A stretch of DNA of 64,000 nt from Pseudomonas sp. Q2-TVG4-2 (lineage in GTDB: Bacteria > Pseudomonadota > Gammaproteobacteria > Pseudomonadales > Pseudomonadaceae). The notes under the pieces are model-generated. The model was given only the letters and a program-made list of their open reading frames with translations. It was not told where the DNA came from and did not search any database. The stretch lies in contig NZ_LGLW01000004.1 of the NCBI RefSeq assembly GCF_013620795.1, forward strand, positions 434,001 through 498,000. Direction: 5' to 3'. Position 1 is the first letter of the stretch. Every line of letters begins with the position of its first letter. Of the stretch, positions 40,113 through 47,929 are shown piece by piece. Made by a program: the position numbers and the translations under genes.

Positions 40113-40465
40113 GTGCAGCGCTCCAGCAAAAAAGGATTACAGACCATAGCCGGGGCTAACGCCCATGCAAAGTTCTGAGGTGGATGAGTAGGCAATGCCA
40201 AGCCAGTCACGACTCCCGTCATGTTGCTCAGTTACAACGCTGCGGGTCTTGGCGTATCTCGCGAGACGATATTCGTCCTGACGGACTCTACAACTACCGC
40301 CCTCCACCAGGCCCTTGATGCGCCACGTCTCCCAGCGCTAACTCGTTGCCTCAATCGGACAGTAACGAGTAAGGATTGGCATTGTCCGAACTGAGCCTAG
40401 GCAACGTGCGTCGTCGATACAGCGCGCGCTATTCTCATGCTCGACTCACCCTTCGGAGAGAACTG
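40113..40465 (+). other. Gene-free gap between HIT and GST genes
   Basis: A 353-base interval with no credible gene. Its only notable content is the pair of interlocking inverted repeats at 40341-40389, reported separately. A weak -10-like TATTCT is at about 40430 with no clear -35. Confidence 0.4.
40341..40389 (+). other. Interlocking inverted repeats, pseudoknot-like
   Basis: ACTCGTT at 40341-40347 is complementary to AACGAGT at 40364-40370. Inside its loop, TCGGACA at 40355-40361 is complementary to TGTCCGA at 40383-40389. The order S1-L1-S2-L2-S1'-L3-S2' with loops of 7, 2 and 12 bases is that of an H-type RNA pseudoknot. It ends 76 bases before the GST start. It may instead be two overlapping operators, or chance. 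Confidence 0.4.
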
Positions 40466-41170
40466 ATGCACGACCTGTCCACCTTCCCAATTACCCAGAA
40501 ATGGCCTGCCAGCTATCCGGATCGCCTGCAGCTGTACTCGCTGCCCACGCCCAACGGGGTGAAGGTGTCGATCATGCTGGAGGAGACCGGTCTGCCCTAC
40601 GAGGCGCACCTGGTCAGTTTCGAAAGCAACGACCAGCTCTCGGAAGAATTTCTGTCGCTGAACCCGAACAACAAGATCCCAGCGATCCTCGACCCCAACG
40701 GGCCAGACGGCGAGCCGCTGGCGTTGTTCGAGTCCGGCGCGATCCTCCTGTATCTGGCAGACAAGACCGGTCAGTTCATGCCCGAGGATGCGGCGGCTCG
40801 CTACGAGGCGATCCAGTGGCTGATGTTCCAGATGGGTGGCATCGGCCCGATGTTCGGCCAGCTGGGCTTCTTCCATAAATTCGCCGGCAAGGACTACGAG
40901 GACAAGCGTCCTCTTGAGCGCTACGTCGCCGAAAGCCAACGACTGCTCGGCGTACTGGACAAACGTCTGGAGGGCCGCGAATGGATCATGGGCGGGCGCT
41001 ACAGCATTGCCGATATTGCCACCTTCCCCTGGGTGCGCAATCTGGTGGGTTTCTACGACGCGCGCGAGCTGGTGGAATTCGAACGGTTCGTCAACGTCCA
41101 GCGAGTGCTGGATGCCTTCGTCTCGCGGCCTGCTGTCGCCAAGGGGCTGAACATCCCACCGCGCGGTTGA
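40466..41170 (+). CDS. Glutathione S-transferase family (YfcG/YghU-like)
   Basis: A 234-residue soluble protein with an N-terminal thioredoxin-like domain (RLQLYSLPTPNGVKVSIMLEETGLPYEAHLV, then NNKIPAILDPNG with the cis-Pro and ESGAILLYLADKTG) and a helical C-domain containing the N-capping-box-type segment YSIADIATFPWV. The TPNG site matches disulfide-reductase-type GSTs of the Nu class (YfcG/YghU), which bind glutathione and reduce disulfide bonds. ATG 40466 is preceded by CGGAGAG. Interlocking repeats lie upstream. Confidence 0.88.
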   Translation: MHDLSTFPITQKWPASYPDRLQLYSLPTPNGVKVSIMLEETGLPYEAHLVSFESNDQLSEEFLSLNPNNKIPAILDPNGPDGEPLALFESGAILLYLADKTGQFMPEDAAARYEAIQWLMFQMGGIGPMFGQLGFFHKFAGKDYEDKRPLERYVAESQRLLGVLDKRLEGREWIMGGRYSIADIATFPWVRNLVGFYDARELVEFERFVNVQRVLDAFVSRPAVAKGLNIPPRG

Positions 41171-41176
41171 GAAATT

Positions 41177-41905
41177 TCAGATCACCTTGGCCGCTCGCCC
41201 GATGAACTGGATCGGCCCGGTCGGCTTGCCGGTTGGCGAGCCGGTCGGCTGCTCCAGCGTCAACTCAAACAGCTGATTGGGCTGCAACGGCGGCAGGTCG
41301 TCGAGGCGGATTTTCACCGGTTCGCCCGGTTTGACCAAGCCGAGGGAGACCGGCGCCTGCCAGCCTTCGGCCTTCGTCCAGAGTTGCAACGCCTTGTCCG
41401 GCGGCAGCTCGGTGACGCCCAAGGGAATCAGCTCGATTTCCCGCGACTGATTGCTGGCCTGCACCACCCAGCCGGGGGCCAGGTCCTGCGGCGTGGCGAG
41501 CACCACCAACCAGGTCGGCGATGGTGCCGGCGACAGACGCGTCAGCAGCAACACACCCAACACCAGGGTCGCGGCCATGCCGGCGGCAGCGAAGCCGCGC
41601 CAGATCGATAGGCTGTTCCACCAGGTGTACTGACGCCCGGGCGCCACCGGCGCGGCTTGCCGGCTCGACTCGTCCAGGCTGCGCTGGATGCGATTCCACA
41701 AGCGTGGCGAAGGCGTTTGCGGCTCGACCAGATCGGTCAGGTGCAACAGTCGCGCCTCCCAGTAATCCACCGCCGTCTGCAGTTCGGGCTCGACCGCCAG
41801 ACGCCGCTCGATGGCTTCCCGCTCCGAGGCCGAGAGCGTGCCGAGCACGTATTCGCCGGCCACTTCGTTCAGGTTCTCGCCTGATTCGCTGGGGTCGATG
41901 CTCAT
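41177..41905 (-). CDS. RskA-type membrane anti-sigma factor
   Basis: A 242-residue inner-membrane anti-sigma factor. The N-terminal cytosolic part (about 1-80; NLNEVAGEYVLGTLSASEREAIERRL and LHLTDLVEPQTPSPRLWNRI) is the anti-sigma region of the RskA/COG5343 type. One membrane helix lies at about 103-123. The periplasmic domain (about 125-242) is beta-rich with LPPDKALQLWTKAEGW. No zinc-binding HxxxCxxC is present, as usual for this type. Its ATG overlaps the sigma factor stop by 4 bases (ATGA). It probably corresponds to SbrR of P. aeruginosa. Confidence 0.87.
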   Translation of the reverse strand: MSIDPSESGENLNEVAGEYVLGTLSASEREAIERRLAVEPELQTAVDYWEARLLHLTDLVEPQTPSPRLWNRIQRSLDESSRQAAPVAPGRQYTWWNSLSIWRGFAAAGMAATLVLGVLLLTRLSPAPSPTWLVVLATPQDLAPGWVVQASNQSREIELIPLGVTELPPDKALQLWTKAEGWQAPVSLGLVKPGEPVKIRLDDLPPLQPNQLFELTLEQPTGSPTGKPTGPIQFIGRAAKVI

Positions 41906-42462
41906 CCGATGCACTCACGAAGGGCAGTCAGGCTGCGACGGATCCAGGCCTTTACCGTGCCCAGCGGCGCACCCAGGCGCTGGGCTATTTCCTGATGGGA
42001 ATAACCGTCGACGTAGGCATGAAGCAGGCAGTTGCGGCGCACCGGTTCAAGCTGTTCGAGGCAGGCTTCGATTTTGCCGGGGTTGATTCGCCAATCGAAT
42101 GCGTCGGTTTGCTCCTGCCAGCCCTCAATGACGGCGTGTTCCGTGTCGGCCTCCTCGTCCGGGTCCATTTGGACGTGGCGGGCATCGTTGCGTATGGCGT
42201 TGAGGGCCAGATGGCGAGTCACGCTGAAGATCCAGCCGCGGGCCGAGCCGCGTGTCTGGTCGTAAGTGCCAGCTTTATTCCAGATGCGGATAAAAGCGTC
42301 ATGCACGATGTCCTCGGCCAGGGCCAGGTCGCGCACGATACGCTGAACCACGCTGAGCAGGCGCGGGCCTTCTTGTTCATACAGCAGCTGCAATGCTGAG
42401 CGTTCGCCCCGCGCACAGGCACGCAGAACCGCTTCGTAATCGAACAAGGAGGGTTGCGACAC
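41902..42462 (-). CDS. ECF RNA polymerase sigma factor (SbrI-like)
   Basis: A 186-residue extracytoplasmic-function sigma factor. Region 2 lies at about 20-95 (LALAEDIVHDAFIRIW, core binding and -10 recognition), and region 4 at about 130-183 (VDGYSHQEIAQRLGAPLGTVKAWIRRSL, -35 recognition helix). I chose GTG 42462 over ATG 42546 because the longer form would place a rho-independent terminator inside its coding start, and 186 residues is a typical ECF size. It is paired with an anti-sigma factor; the P. aeruginosa SbrI/SbrR pair affects swarming and biofilm. Orthology is likely but not proven. Confidence 0.85.
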   Translation of the reverse strand: MSQPSLFDYEAVLRACARGERSALQLLYEQEGPRLLSVVQRIVRDLALAEDIVHDAFIRIWNKAGTYDQTRGSARGWIFSVTRHLALNAIRNDARHVQMDPDEEADTEHAVIEGWQEQTDAFDWRINPGKIEACLEQLEPVRRNCLLHAYVDGYSHQEIAQRLGAPLGTVKAWIRRSLTALRECIG

Positions 42463-42485
42463 GTGATCCGCCACTGTCTGGTTAG

Positions 42486-42513
42486 AAAAACCCCGGCGCG
42501 GAGACAGCCGGGG
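42486..42513 (-). terminator. Rho-independent terminator after DUF3455 gene
   Basis: On the minus strand, CCCCGGC and GCCGGGG form a 7-bp stem around a 9-base loop, followed by TTTTT. It lies 65 bases past the DUF3455 stop and 24 bases before the chosen sigma factor start, so sigma expression would come from readthrough or its own promoter. Confidence 0.85.
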
Positions 42514-42577
42514 CGTCAGAAGAGCATAGAGGCGATCGGCGCTCATATCGAGCAGCTTTTCGCTCGCTGCACTCAGC

Positions 42578-43108
42578 TCACTTGCTGGCCCAGAAAAGAT
42601 AGTCAGCCTGGTAATCGACAGTCTGGCGCTCGCCTTCGTTGGTGGCTGCACACGCCTTGTTCGGTGCTACGCCGCCCTTGGTCGCAACCCGCTGGATGTA
42701 GCTGACGTCGGTCATCGCGCCCTTGCCTTCGGCGGGGTTGGCCTTGACCAGTTGATGTGGGATGTTGCCATCGCCCGCGGGTGCGATCGCCAATTGGGTG
42801 CCGGTCAGCTTGGAGCCGTCCATGCTTTCCCAGGTCGCTGGCGGGCCGTAGTAGGTCCCGACCTGCTTACCGCTGCGGTCGTTGAGCGCCGCTTTCGGGC
42901 CCGTGAAAACCCAGGTCATTTGCCCGGGCATGTCTTTGTTGGCCTGGCATTCGTAGGTGATCTGGCCGACGCCAACGGTTTCCATGGCTACTTTGTGGCC
43001 GTCCGGCACGCGCACGGCTTCAGGCACATCCATCTGAGCGAATGCCGAGGCGGAGCAACCGAGTGCCAGTGACAGACCGGTCAGGCAGAGGAACTTTTTC
43101 GCGTCCAT
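42578..43108 (-). CDS. Exported DUF3455 protein
   Basis: A 176-residue protein with a signal peptide (about 1-24, ending SASAFA). The mature part carries family features: VPDGHKVAMETVGVGQITYECQ, the MTWVFTGPKAALND strand, YYGPPATWES and the final ADYLFW. Four or more cysteines could form disulfides in the periplasm. DUF3455 genes are often found next to ECF sigma/anti-sigma genes, and it lies just upstream of this pair on the same strand, so it is a good candidate target of that sigma factor. The biochemical role is unknown. Confidence 0.87.
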   Translation of the reverse strand: MDAKKFLCLTGLSLALGCSASAFAQMDVPEAVRVPDGHKVAMETVGVGQITYECQANKDMPGQMTWVFTGPKAALNDRSGKQVGTYYGPPATWESMDGSKLTGTQLAIAPAGDGNIPHQLVKANPAEGKGAMTDVSYIQRVATKGGVAPNKACAATNEGERQTVDYQADYLFWASK

Positions 43109-43382
43109 TTTCGTGTCTCCGGGTAGTGATCGTATTGGGCGGCAATGGTGCCGCTACCTGTACTACCCACCAGGCAGACGATTAGATGCAGTCAAATTGA
43201 AAAATAATCTACTCAACCTTGAGCACGATCTGCCGGGCCGAAGCCACTCCCCTTTTCATCCGATCGAGGGCAAGCGATGCCGTATCTGACCACCTTGGAA
43301 TTCCGGACATCGACCAACAACGCTTGACGAGCGCAGCGCAAAGCTCGCGTCGAGCGGCCCGCCACTCGGCATTCTGTCTCAC

Positions 43383-43553
43383 TCATGCGTAGCGGTGCCT
43401 GGCGGCTGGCGAATCACCGATTTCTCGGAAACCCCAACGGCGTTCGACCAGTTCATCGATGAAGCGCTACCGGCCTGCCGCGCGCTGGGCTGGCAGGAGC
43501 CATCGACGCGTGAATGTTTCGCCACGTACCACGCGGGCATGGTTCAGCACTGA
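43383..43553 (+). pseudogene. Remnant of a GGWR-motif (ABM-like) protein, C-terminal part
   Basis: A 56-codon open frame with no start codon translates to a coherent protein end: VAVPGGWRITDFSETPTAFD, then QFIDEALPACRALGW and a stop at 43551. Small alpha/beta-barrel-like hypotheticals, often described as antibiotic biosynthesis monooxygenase-like, carry a similar GGWRxxDxW/F...F..F.DE.L pattern. The expected N-terminal half (a repeat of ferredoxin-like strands) is absent: the in-frame sequence upstream lacks any such resemblance. The rest of 43109-43691 (583 bases) holds no gene that I can support. Confidence 0.55.
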
Positions 43554-43691
43554 GTGGACAGAGACGCTGCCTGCAAAAAAGATCGCAAGCGGTTGTCGAT
43601 TCCCGTGGTCTTGAAACGACCAGTGATCAGAGCCAGCGGATTCGTGCAACGCCGACTAGGCTGTTCTTCCATTCGATGAGGGAGCCAGACG

Positions 43692-44111
43692 ATGCGATTC
43701 ATGGTGATGATCAAGGCCAACCGCGATACCGAAGCGGGCGTGATGCCCAGTGAGGATATTCTCGCGGCCATGGGCCAATACAACGAAGAATTAGTAAATG
43801 CCGGGGTAATGCTCGGCGGTGAAGGCCTGCATCCCAGCAGCCGCGGCGCACGGGTGCGCTTCAACGAGGGGCAACCGTCGGTGGTGGACGGCCCTTTCGT
43901 CGAAACCCGCGAGCTGATCGCCGGCTACTGGATATTCCAGACAGCCTCACTACAGGACGCCGTCGACTGGGTGAAGCGCTGCCCATCATCGGCCGTAGGC
44001 GATTCGGAAATCGAAATTCGCCAGATATTCGAAGCCGAGGATTTCGGCGCCGAATTCACCCCGGAGCTGCGTGAGCAGGAAGAACGCTTGCGCGCACGGA
44101 TCACCCAGTAA
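43692..44111 (+). CDS. YCII-related DGPF-domain protein
   Basis: A 139-residue dimeric alpha-beta barrel protein starting MRFMVMIKANRDTEAG. The DGPF motif is at 66-69 within SVVDGPFVETRELIAGYW, the defining feature of this YCII-related group. The exact activity is unknown; such genes often lie beside ECF sigma factor, PhnB-type VOC and similar genes, as here, where the VOC gene follows by 19 bases. GAGGGAG lies upstream of the ATG. Confidence 0.92.
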   Translation: MRFMVMIKANRDTEAGVMPSEDILAAMGQYNEELVNAGVMLGGEGLHPSSRGARVRFNEGQPSVVDGPFVETRELIAGYWIFQTASLQDAVDWVKRCPSSAVGDSEIEIRQIFEAEDFGAEFTPELREQEERLRARITQ

Positions 44112-44130
44112 CCGAAACAGGAGACGCCCC

Positions 44131-44556
44131 ATGAAAATCACCCCCTACCTGACATTTGATGGCCAAGCACGCGATGCCTTCACGCTCTATCAGAAAGTGC
44201 TGGGCGGCACGCTGGAAATGATTACCTTCGCTCAGGCGCCCGAAGGCGAGCGATTTCCTGCCGAGCACCGTGAGCGAATCATGCACGTCTGCCTGAGTCT
44301 CGGCGACTACCAGCTGATGGCATCCGACACCATGCCCGGCGACCCTGCCTGTGGCGGCGGTCCATACGAAGGCATCAAGGGCTGCTCAATCTCGCTGCAT
44401 CCGAAAAGCGTTGCGGAATGTGAGCGCGTGTTCGCTGGATTGGCAGATGGCGGGCAGGTCGTGATGCCCCTGGAGAAAACCTTCTGGGCTGAGCGTTTCG
44501 GCATGTTCGTAGACCGCTTCGGCGTGTCCTGGATGATCAACTGCGAGCAGCAGTGA
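44131..44556 (+). CDS. PhnB-like VOC family protein
   Basis: A 141-residue vicinal-oxygen-chelate-fold protein (PhnB/3-demethylubiquinone methyltransferase-like group). It starts MKITPYLTFDGQARDAFTLYQKVLGG and contains the conserved EGERFPAEHRERIMHVCLSLGDYQLMASD and WAERFGMFVDRFGVSWMIN. No metal-binding set can be assigned with certainty. ATG 44131 is chosen for the AGGAGA 8-9 bases upstream. It forms a likely operon with the YCII-type gene. Confidence 0.9.
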   Translation: MKITPYLTFDGQARDAFTLYQKVLGGTLEMITFAQAPEGERFPAEHRERIMHVCLSLGDYQLMASDTMPGDPACGGGPYEGIKGCSISLHPKSVAECERVFAGLADGGQVVMPLEKTFWAERFGMFVDRFGVSWMINCEQQ

Positions 44557-44887
44557 GCCGGGCGATATTGATTCAACGAGTTGAGCGCGCAATAACGAGC
44601 TGACACGTTTAGATCTGCGGCGGAGAACCGATGGGTTTCATCTACGAAAAGCGTGACCCGAACCAACGGTTGGTGCGCGCTTCCGCATAGGCGCAGTCCA
44701 TCGTCTCTCCGCCCACGGCCGCTTTCCATGCTTGTGCAATCAGCCGAGACCGCGAACGGCAAGCCATGCAGGGCGGCCAAGCATTGACGCCGGACAACAT
44801 CTACCAATCCTACCAGCGCGCCATCCAAGCCAGATGAGCAACCCCATGCCGTAGCGCCGCCGAAGGCAGACGGTTGCACACGGTCAA
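44557..44887 (+). other. Gene-free gap, possible decayed fragment
   Basis: 331 bases without a supported gene. One short frame, 44691-44837 on the plus strand, ends ALTPDNIYQSYQRAIQAR before a stop and looks protein-like, but it has no start or ribosome site and I recognise no family. It may be the tail of a lost gene. Confidence 0.3.
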
Positions 44888-45631
44888 TCATTCCTCCAAG
44901 GTCAGCGAATCAAGCAAGGCGCGCATGTCCTGCCAGTGCGAGCCCTCCCAGAAGATCCTGCCGCAGCGATCACAACCCATGAACCGCTCATGGCGTTCCA
45001 GCACTCGGGGCGGTACGCGCGCACGTGCCACCTGCTCGCCTATTTGGCGCAGTGGCGCGTTGCAGGTCATGCACAGGCTGAAGGGGCGCGCATGGGCGGC
45101 CAGTTCCAGCCGCTCATACAACTCACGCAGCTGGTCCGCTGGCTTCAGCGAATAGACGTAGCAGCCGTGCGTCACCACCCGGTGCATAAGCAACGCACGG
45201 TCACGGGTCAGCAGTACCCTGCACTCTCGGTTAGCCAGTTCTGTCATGGCCGCATCTTCGTAATGGTTGTCGAAGAGCGTATCGAAGCCGGCCATGCGCA
45301 GCAGCCGGGCGAGACCGCCCAGATGCGCGTCAGCGACGAAGCGCGGCGGGCCGGGCGGCAAGGGCTGCAAGTCGGCCAACGTGCTGATGTCCAGCTGTTC
45401 GAATTTCGGATACACCGCGATCCGGTCACCGTCCTTGATCAGCCACTCGAGCCCAACCGGGCTGCCATTGACCAGTACCAGCGCTACCTCGGTATGCGGC
45501 ACGCCAAGGGCTTCGATCATATGCTTGGTCGTCGCGGCCTGCGCGCACGAACAGCTGAACGCCTGTCCACGGCGCTCGGCTGGAAGGAAGGTGTTGAGCC
45601 TGGCATAGAAGCGGAAGGTGGCTGTCGTCAT
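44888..45631 (-). CDS. Mut7-C RNase-domain protein with ubiquitin-like N-terminus
   Basis: A 247-residue fusion. Residues 1-80 form a beta-grasp, ThiS/ubiquitin-like domain (MTTATFRFYARLNTFL, LVNGSPVGLEWLIKDGDRIAVYP). Residues about 97-245 form the Mut7-C PIN-like domain with acidic residues Asp101 (FVADAHLGGLARLL) and Asp144 (TRDRALL), and a zinc-ribbon with C187-x2-C190 and C220-x2-C223. The family is predicted to be a nuclease from the Caenorhabditis Mut-7 C-terminus, but bacterial function is unknown. No clear Shine-Dalgarno precedes the ATG. Confidence 0.88.
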   Translation of the reverse strand: MTTATFRFYARLNTFLPAERRGQAFSCSCAQAATTKHMIEALGVPHTEVALVLVNGSPVGLEWLIKDGDRIAVYPKFEQLDISTLADLQPLPPGPPRFVADAHLGGLARLLRMAGFDTLFDNHYEDAAMTELANRECRVLLTRDRALLMHRVVTHGCYVYSLKPADQLRELYERLELAAHARPFSLCMTCNAPLRQIGEQVARARVPPRVLERHERFMGCDRCGRIFWEGSHWQDMRALLDSLTLEE

Positions 45632-45708
45632 GCATGTTCGGCAACGCCAACCGCGATTATCTCCACAACTGAACGCGCGGTGCGTCGCGCCTCCGAAAAA
45701 GGCTGTGG

Positions 45709-46494
45709 TCAGATCAGCTTATAGCCAATGGTCGCCAACATCACCGCCATGCAGGGCCGCAAGACGGCATCCGGTACCCTGCCGGACAGGTTGCTGCCCA
45801 GGTAGATGCCCGGTAAAGAACCCACCAACAGATAGGCCAGGATGGTCCAGTCCATATTGCCCATGCCAGCGTGGCCGAGGCCGGCAACCAGCGTCAGCGG
45901 CACGGCGTGGGCGATTTCCGTTCCCACCAGGCGACGGGTGGTGAGCAAAGGGTAGAGGAAGAACAAGGCCACGGTACCCAACGCGCCGGCACCGATGGAG
46001 GTCAGCGTCACCATCGCACCGAGGATCAGGCCGACTAAAACGGTAAGCGCATTCAAGCCACGAGGTGACAAGCGCGGCGTTGGTCCGGACAGGCGAGATG
46101 CGAATGCAAGCAGACGCTTCTTGAACAGCACAGCCAATGCGGTGAGCACCAGGACGATGCCCAGCGATTGCTTGATGACCGCGTTGAGCGCGTCCTGATC
46201 GCCATGCAGCCCCTTCAGCACCCAGAGCATCAGCGCCGCCGCCGGCAGGCTGCCCAACGACAGCCAACCAGTGATGCGCCAGTCGATGTTGCTATTCTTC
46301 TGATGGACCCAGACACCGCCCGCTTTGGTGATCGCCGCATAGAGCAGATCGGTGCCGACAGCCGCAGCTGGGTTGACGCCGAACCACAGCAGGATCGGCG
46401 TCATCAACGATCCGCCACCAACGCCCGTCATGCCGACGATGAAGCCGACCACCAGGCCGGCGATCACAAAGCCAAGAACGCCAAACTCCATCAT
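45709..46494 (-). CDS. TSUP (TauE/SafE) family permease
   Basis: A 261-residue inner-membrane protein with about eight hydrophobic segments. The repeated TauE/SafE signatures are seen in each half: VGFIVGMTGVGGGSLMTPIL with the following WFGVNPAAAVGTDLL, and VTLTSIGAGALGTVALFFL with RRLVGTEIAHAVPL. Family members export sulfite, sulfoacetate or related organic anions. There is no neighbouring sulfur gene to fix the substrate. Two adjacent ATGs (46494, 46491) are possible starts. Confidence 0.9.
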   Translation of the reverse strand: MMEFGVLGFVIAGLVVGFIVGMTGVGGGSLMTPILLWFGVNPAAAVGTDLLYAAITKAGGVWVHQKNSNIDWRITGWLSLGSLPAAALMLWVLKGLHGDQDALNAVIKQSLGIVLVLTALAVLFKKRLLAFASRLSGPTPRLSPRGLNALTVLVGLILGAMVTLTSIGAGALGTVALFFLYPLLTTRRLVGTEIAHAVPLTLVAGLGHAGMGNMDWTILAYLLVGSLPGIYLGSNLSGRVPDAVLRPCMAVMLATIGYKLI

Positions 46495-46695
46495 TCAACC
46501 CCAAAGTGGGCCTTTCGGGCCGTGTCGATGGCGGCCAGCATAAGGGCATTGTTTAGCTATTCTTAATATAAGTTTGTGCTTTATTAGTAGCTAAAAGGAA
46601 TAAGCAAGCAGGTCGCGGCGGCTTTCTGCGCGTGTGAACTTATCCGCCGCGATCTGACTCGCCATACTGACGTCACGAAAACAAGGAGCCAGCGC

Positions 46696-47706
46696 GTGGA
46701 CCTGCTATTTCTCGGCACCTCATCCGGCACCCCGACCCGGGCTCGCAACGTCAGCGGCCTGGGTTTACTCGAAGACAGCGGCAAGGGCTGGTACTTGATC
46801 GACTGCGGCGAAGCCACCCAGCACCAGTTGCTGCGTACACCGCTGACGCTGCATGGCCTACGAGCGATCTTCATCACGCACGTTCACGGTGACCATTGCT
46901 ACGGATTGCCCGGCCTGCTCGCCAGTGCCGGCATGGCGGGTCGTCAGGAACCGCTGGATATCATCGCTCCGGCAGCGATTGAAGGGTGGGTCCGCGCGAC
47001 GCTCGAGATGAGTCAAAGCTGGCTGCCCTACGAACTGAATTTTTACCCCACCGAATCCCTCAAGGAATGGCACAGCCGGCTGCTGAGCGTCGAAGCCACT
47101 CCCCTTTCCCACCGAGTCCCAAGCTGGGCTTATACATTCACCGAAACCCGCCCCGACCCACGCTTGAATGTCGGCAAACTCGACCATGACGGTATTCCCC
47201 GTGGCCCTCTCTGGGGCGAGCTGATGCGCGGCCATGATGTCGAACATGAAGGCCGCTCCCTGCGCAGCAAGGACTATCTGCTGTTTACCCGCTCACCGCA
47301 GCGCATTGTCATCGGCGGCGATAACGATCGCCCCGAGCTGCTCCGCGACGCCTGCCAGAATGCGCAACTATTGGTACACGAAGCGACTTACACCCAAGCC
47401 ATCGCTGACGCTGGCAAGGCCGATTTCGGTCACAGCACCGCCGCCCAGGTCGCCGCGTTCGCGGAATCGATTCAGGTACCTAGTCTGGTGCTGATGCACT
47501 TCAGCGCCCGCTATCAGAGCGTCCCGAACCGAGGTCAGTCGATCGAGGATATTCGAACAGAGGCGGGCCGGCACTACAGCGGACAGCTCATACTGGCCGA
47601 GGACCTGTTGCGGCTCAGGTTGAGCAAGACGGGACAGGTGAAACGAGTGGAACGCCATCTACGAAACGAGATGGAGGCCTCTAAGACCGACCAGCGAGGC
47701 GGGTGA
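46696..47706 (+). CDS. rnz: Ribonuclease Z (RNase BN)
   Basis: Zinc endonuclease of the metallo-beta-lactamase fold that matures tRNA 3' ends. Visible: MDLLFLGTSSGTPT at the N-terminus; the metal motif HVHGDH at 62-67; the LSHRVPSWAYTFTE substrate segment; GGDND in the later strand; and VHEATY and MHFSARYQ near the end. The 336 residues fit the family. It starts at GTG 46696, with AAGGAG 7-8 bases before it. The C-terminal 25 residues (RHLRNEMEASKTDQRGG) are polar and exceed the core fold. A 26-bp palindrome follows downstream. Confidence 0.93.
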   Translation: MDLLFLGTSSGTPTRARNVSGLGLLEDSGKGWYLIDCGEATQHQLLRTPLTLHGLRAIFITHVHGDHCYGLPGLLASAGMAGRQEPLDIIAPAAIEGWVRATLEMSQSWLPYELNFYPTESLKEWHSRLLSVEATPLSHRVPSWAYTFTETRPDPRLNVGKLDHDGIPRGPLWGELMRGHDVEHEGRSLRSKDYLLFTRSPQRIVIGGDNDRPELLRDACQNAQLLVHEATYTQAIADAGKADFGHSTAAQVAAFAESIQVPSLVLMHFSARYQSVPNRGQSIEDIRTEAGRHYSGQLILAEDLLRLRLSKTGQVKRVERHLRNEMEASKTDQRGG

Positions 47707-47772
47707 TCGGGGCTACGGGCGATAAGACGGGCTCCACAGATACGGAATAAACCACCAAGCACAACGAGAGAC

Positions 47773-47798
47773 ACGAGGCGCTTGTACAAGCGCCTCGT
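47773..47798. terminator. 26-bp perfect palindrome downstream of rnz
   Basis: ACGAGGCGCTTG and its exact complement CAAGCGCCTCGT flank a central TA. As RNA it would form a very stable 11-12-bp hairpin, followed by TCGTTTCGG (a weak T-run) on the plus strand. It is 66 bases past the rnz stop, so it is a probable terminator; a protein-binding dyad is the alternative. Confidence 0.55.
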
Positions 47799-47929
47799 CG
47801 TTTCGGCTTGCCTGCCCGCACCGTCGTTGCGTGCCTGTCGTTCATAGCGATTGCTCGGTTGCGGTGAAGCCCGATGCTCGAGAAAAACAGGCGGATAAAC
47901 GCCCCGCTCTCCTATTTCTTGGATGGCTG

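Noticed and set aside
40113..40340. Regulatory RNA or tRNA-like structure in the first part of the gap
   Set aside because: Only short, weak stems such as GTCC-TGAC-GGAC were seen; nothing resembles a cloverleaf or known RNA.
44691..44837. Short frame ending ALTPDNIYQSYQRAIQAR
   Set aside because: No start codon context, ribosome site or known family; left as a possible decayed fragment within the gap.
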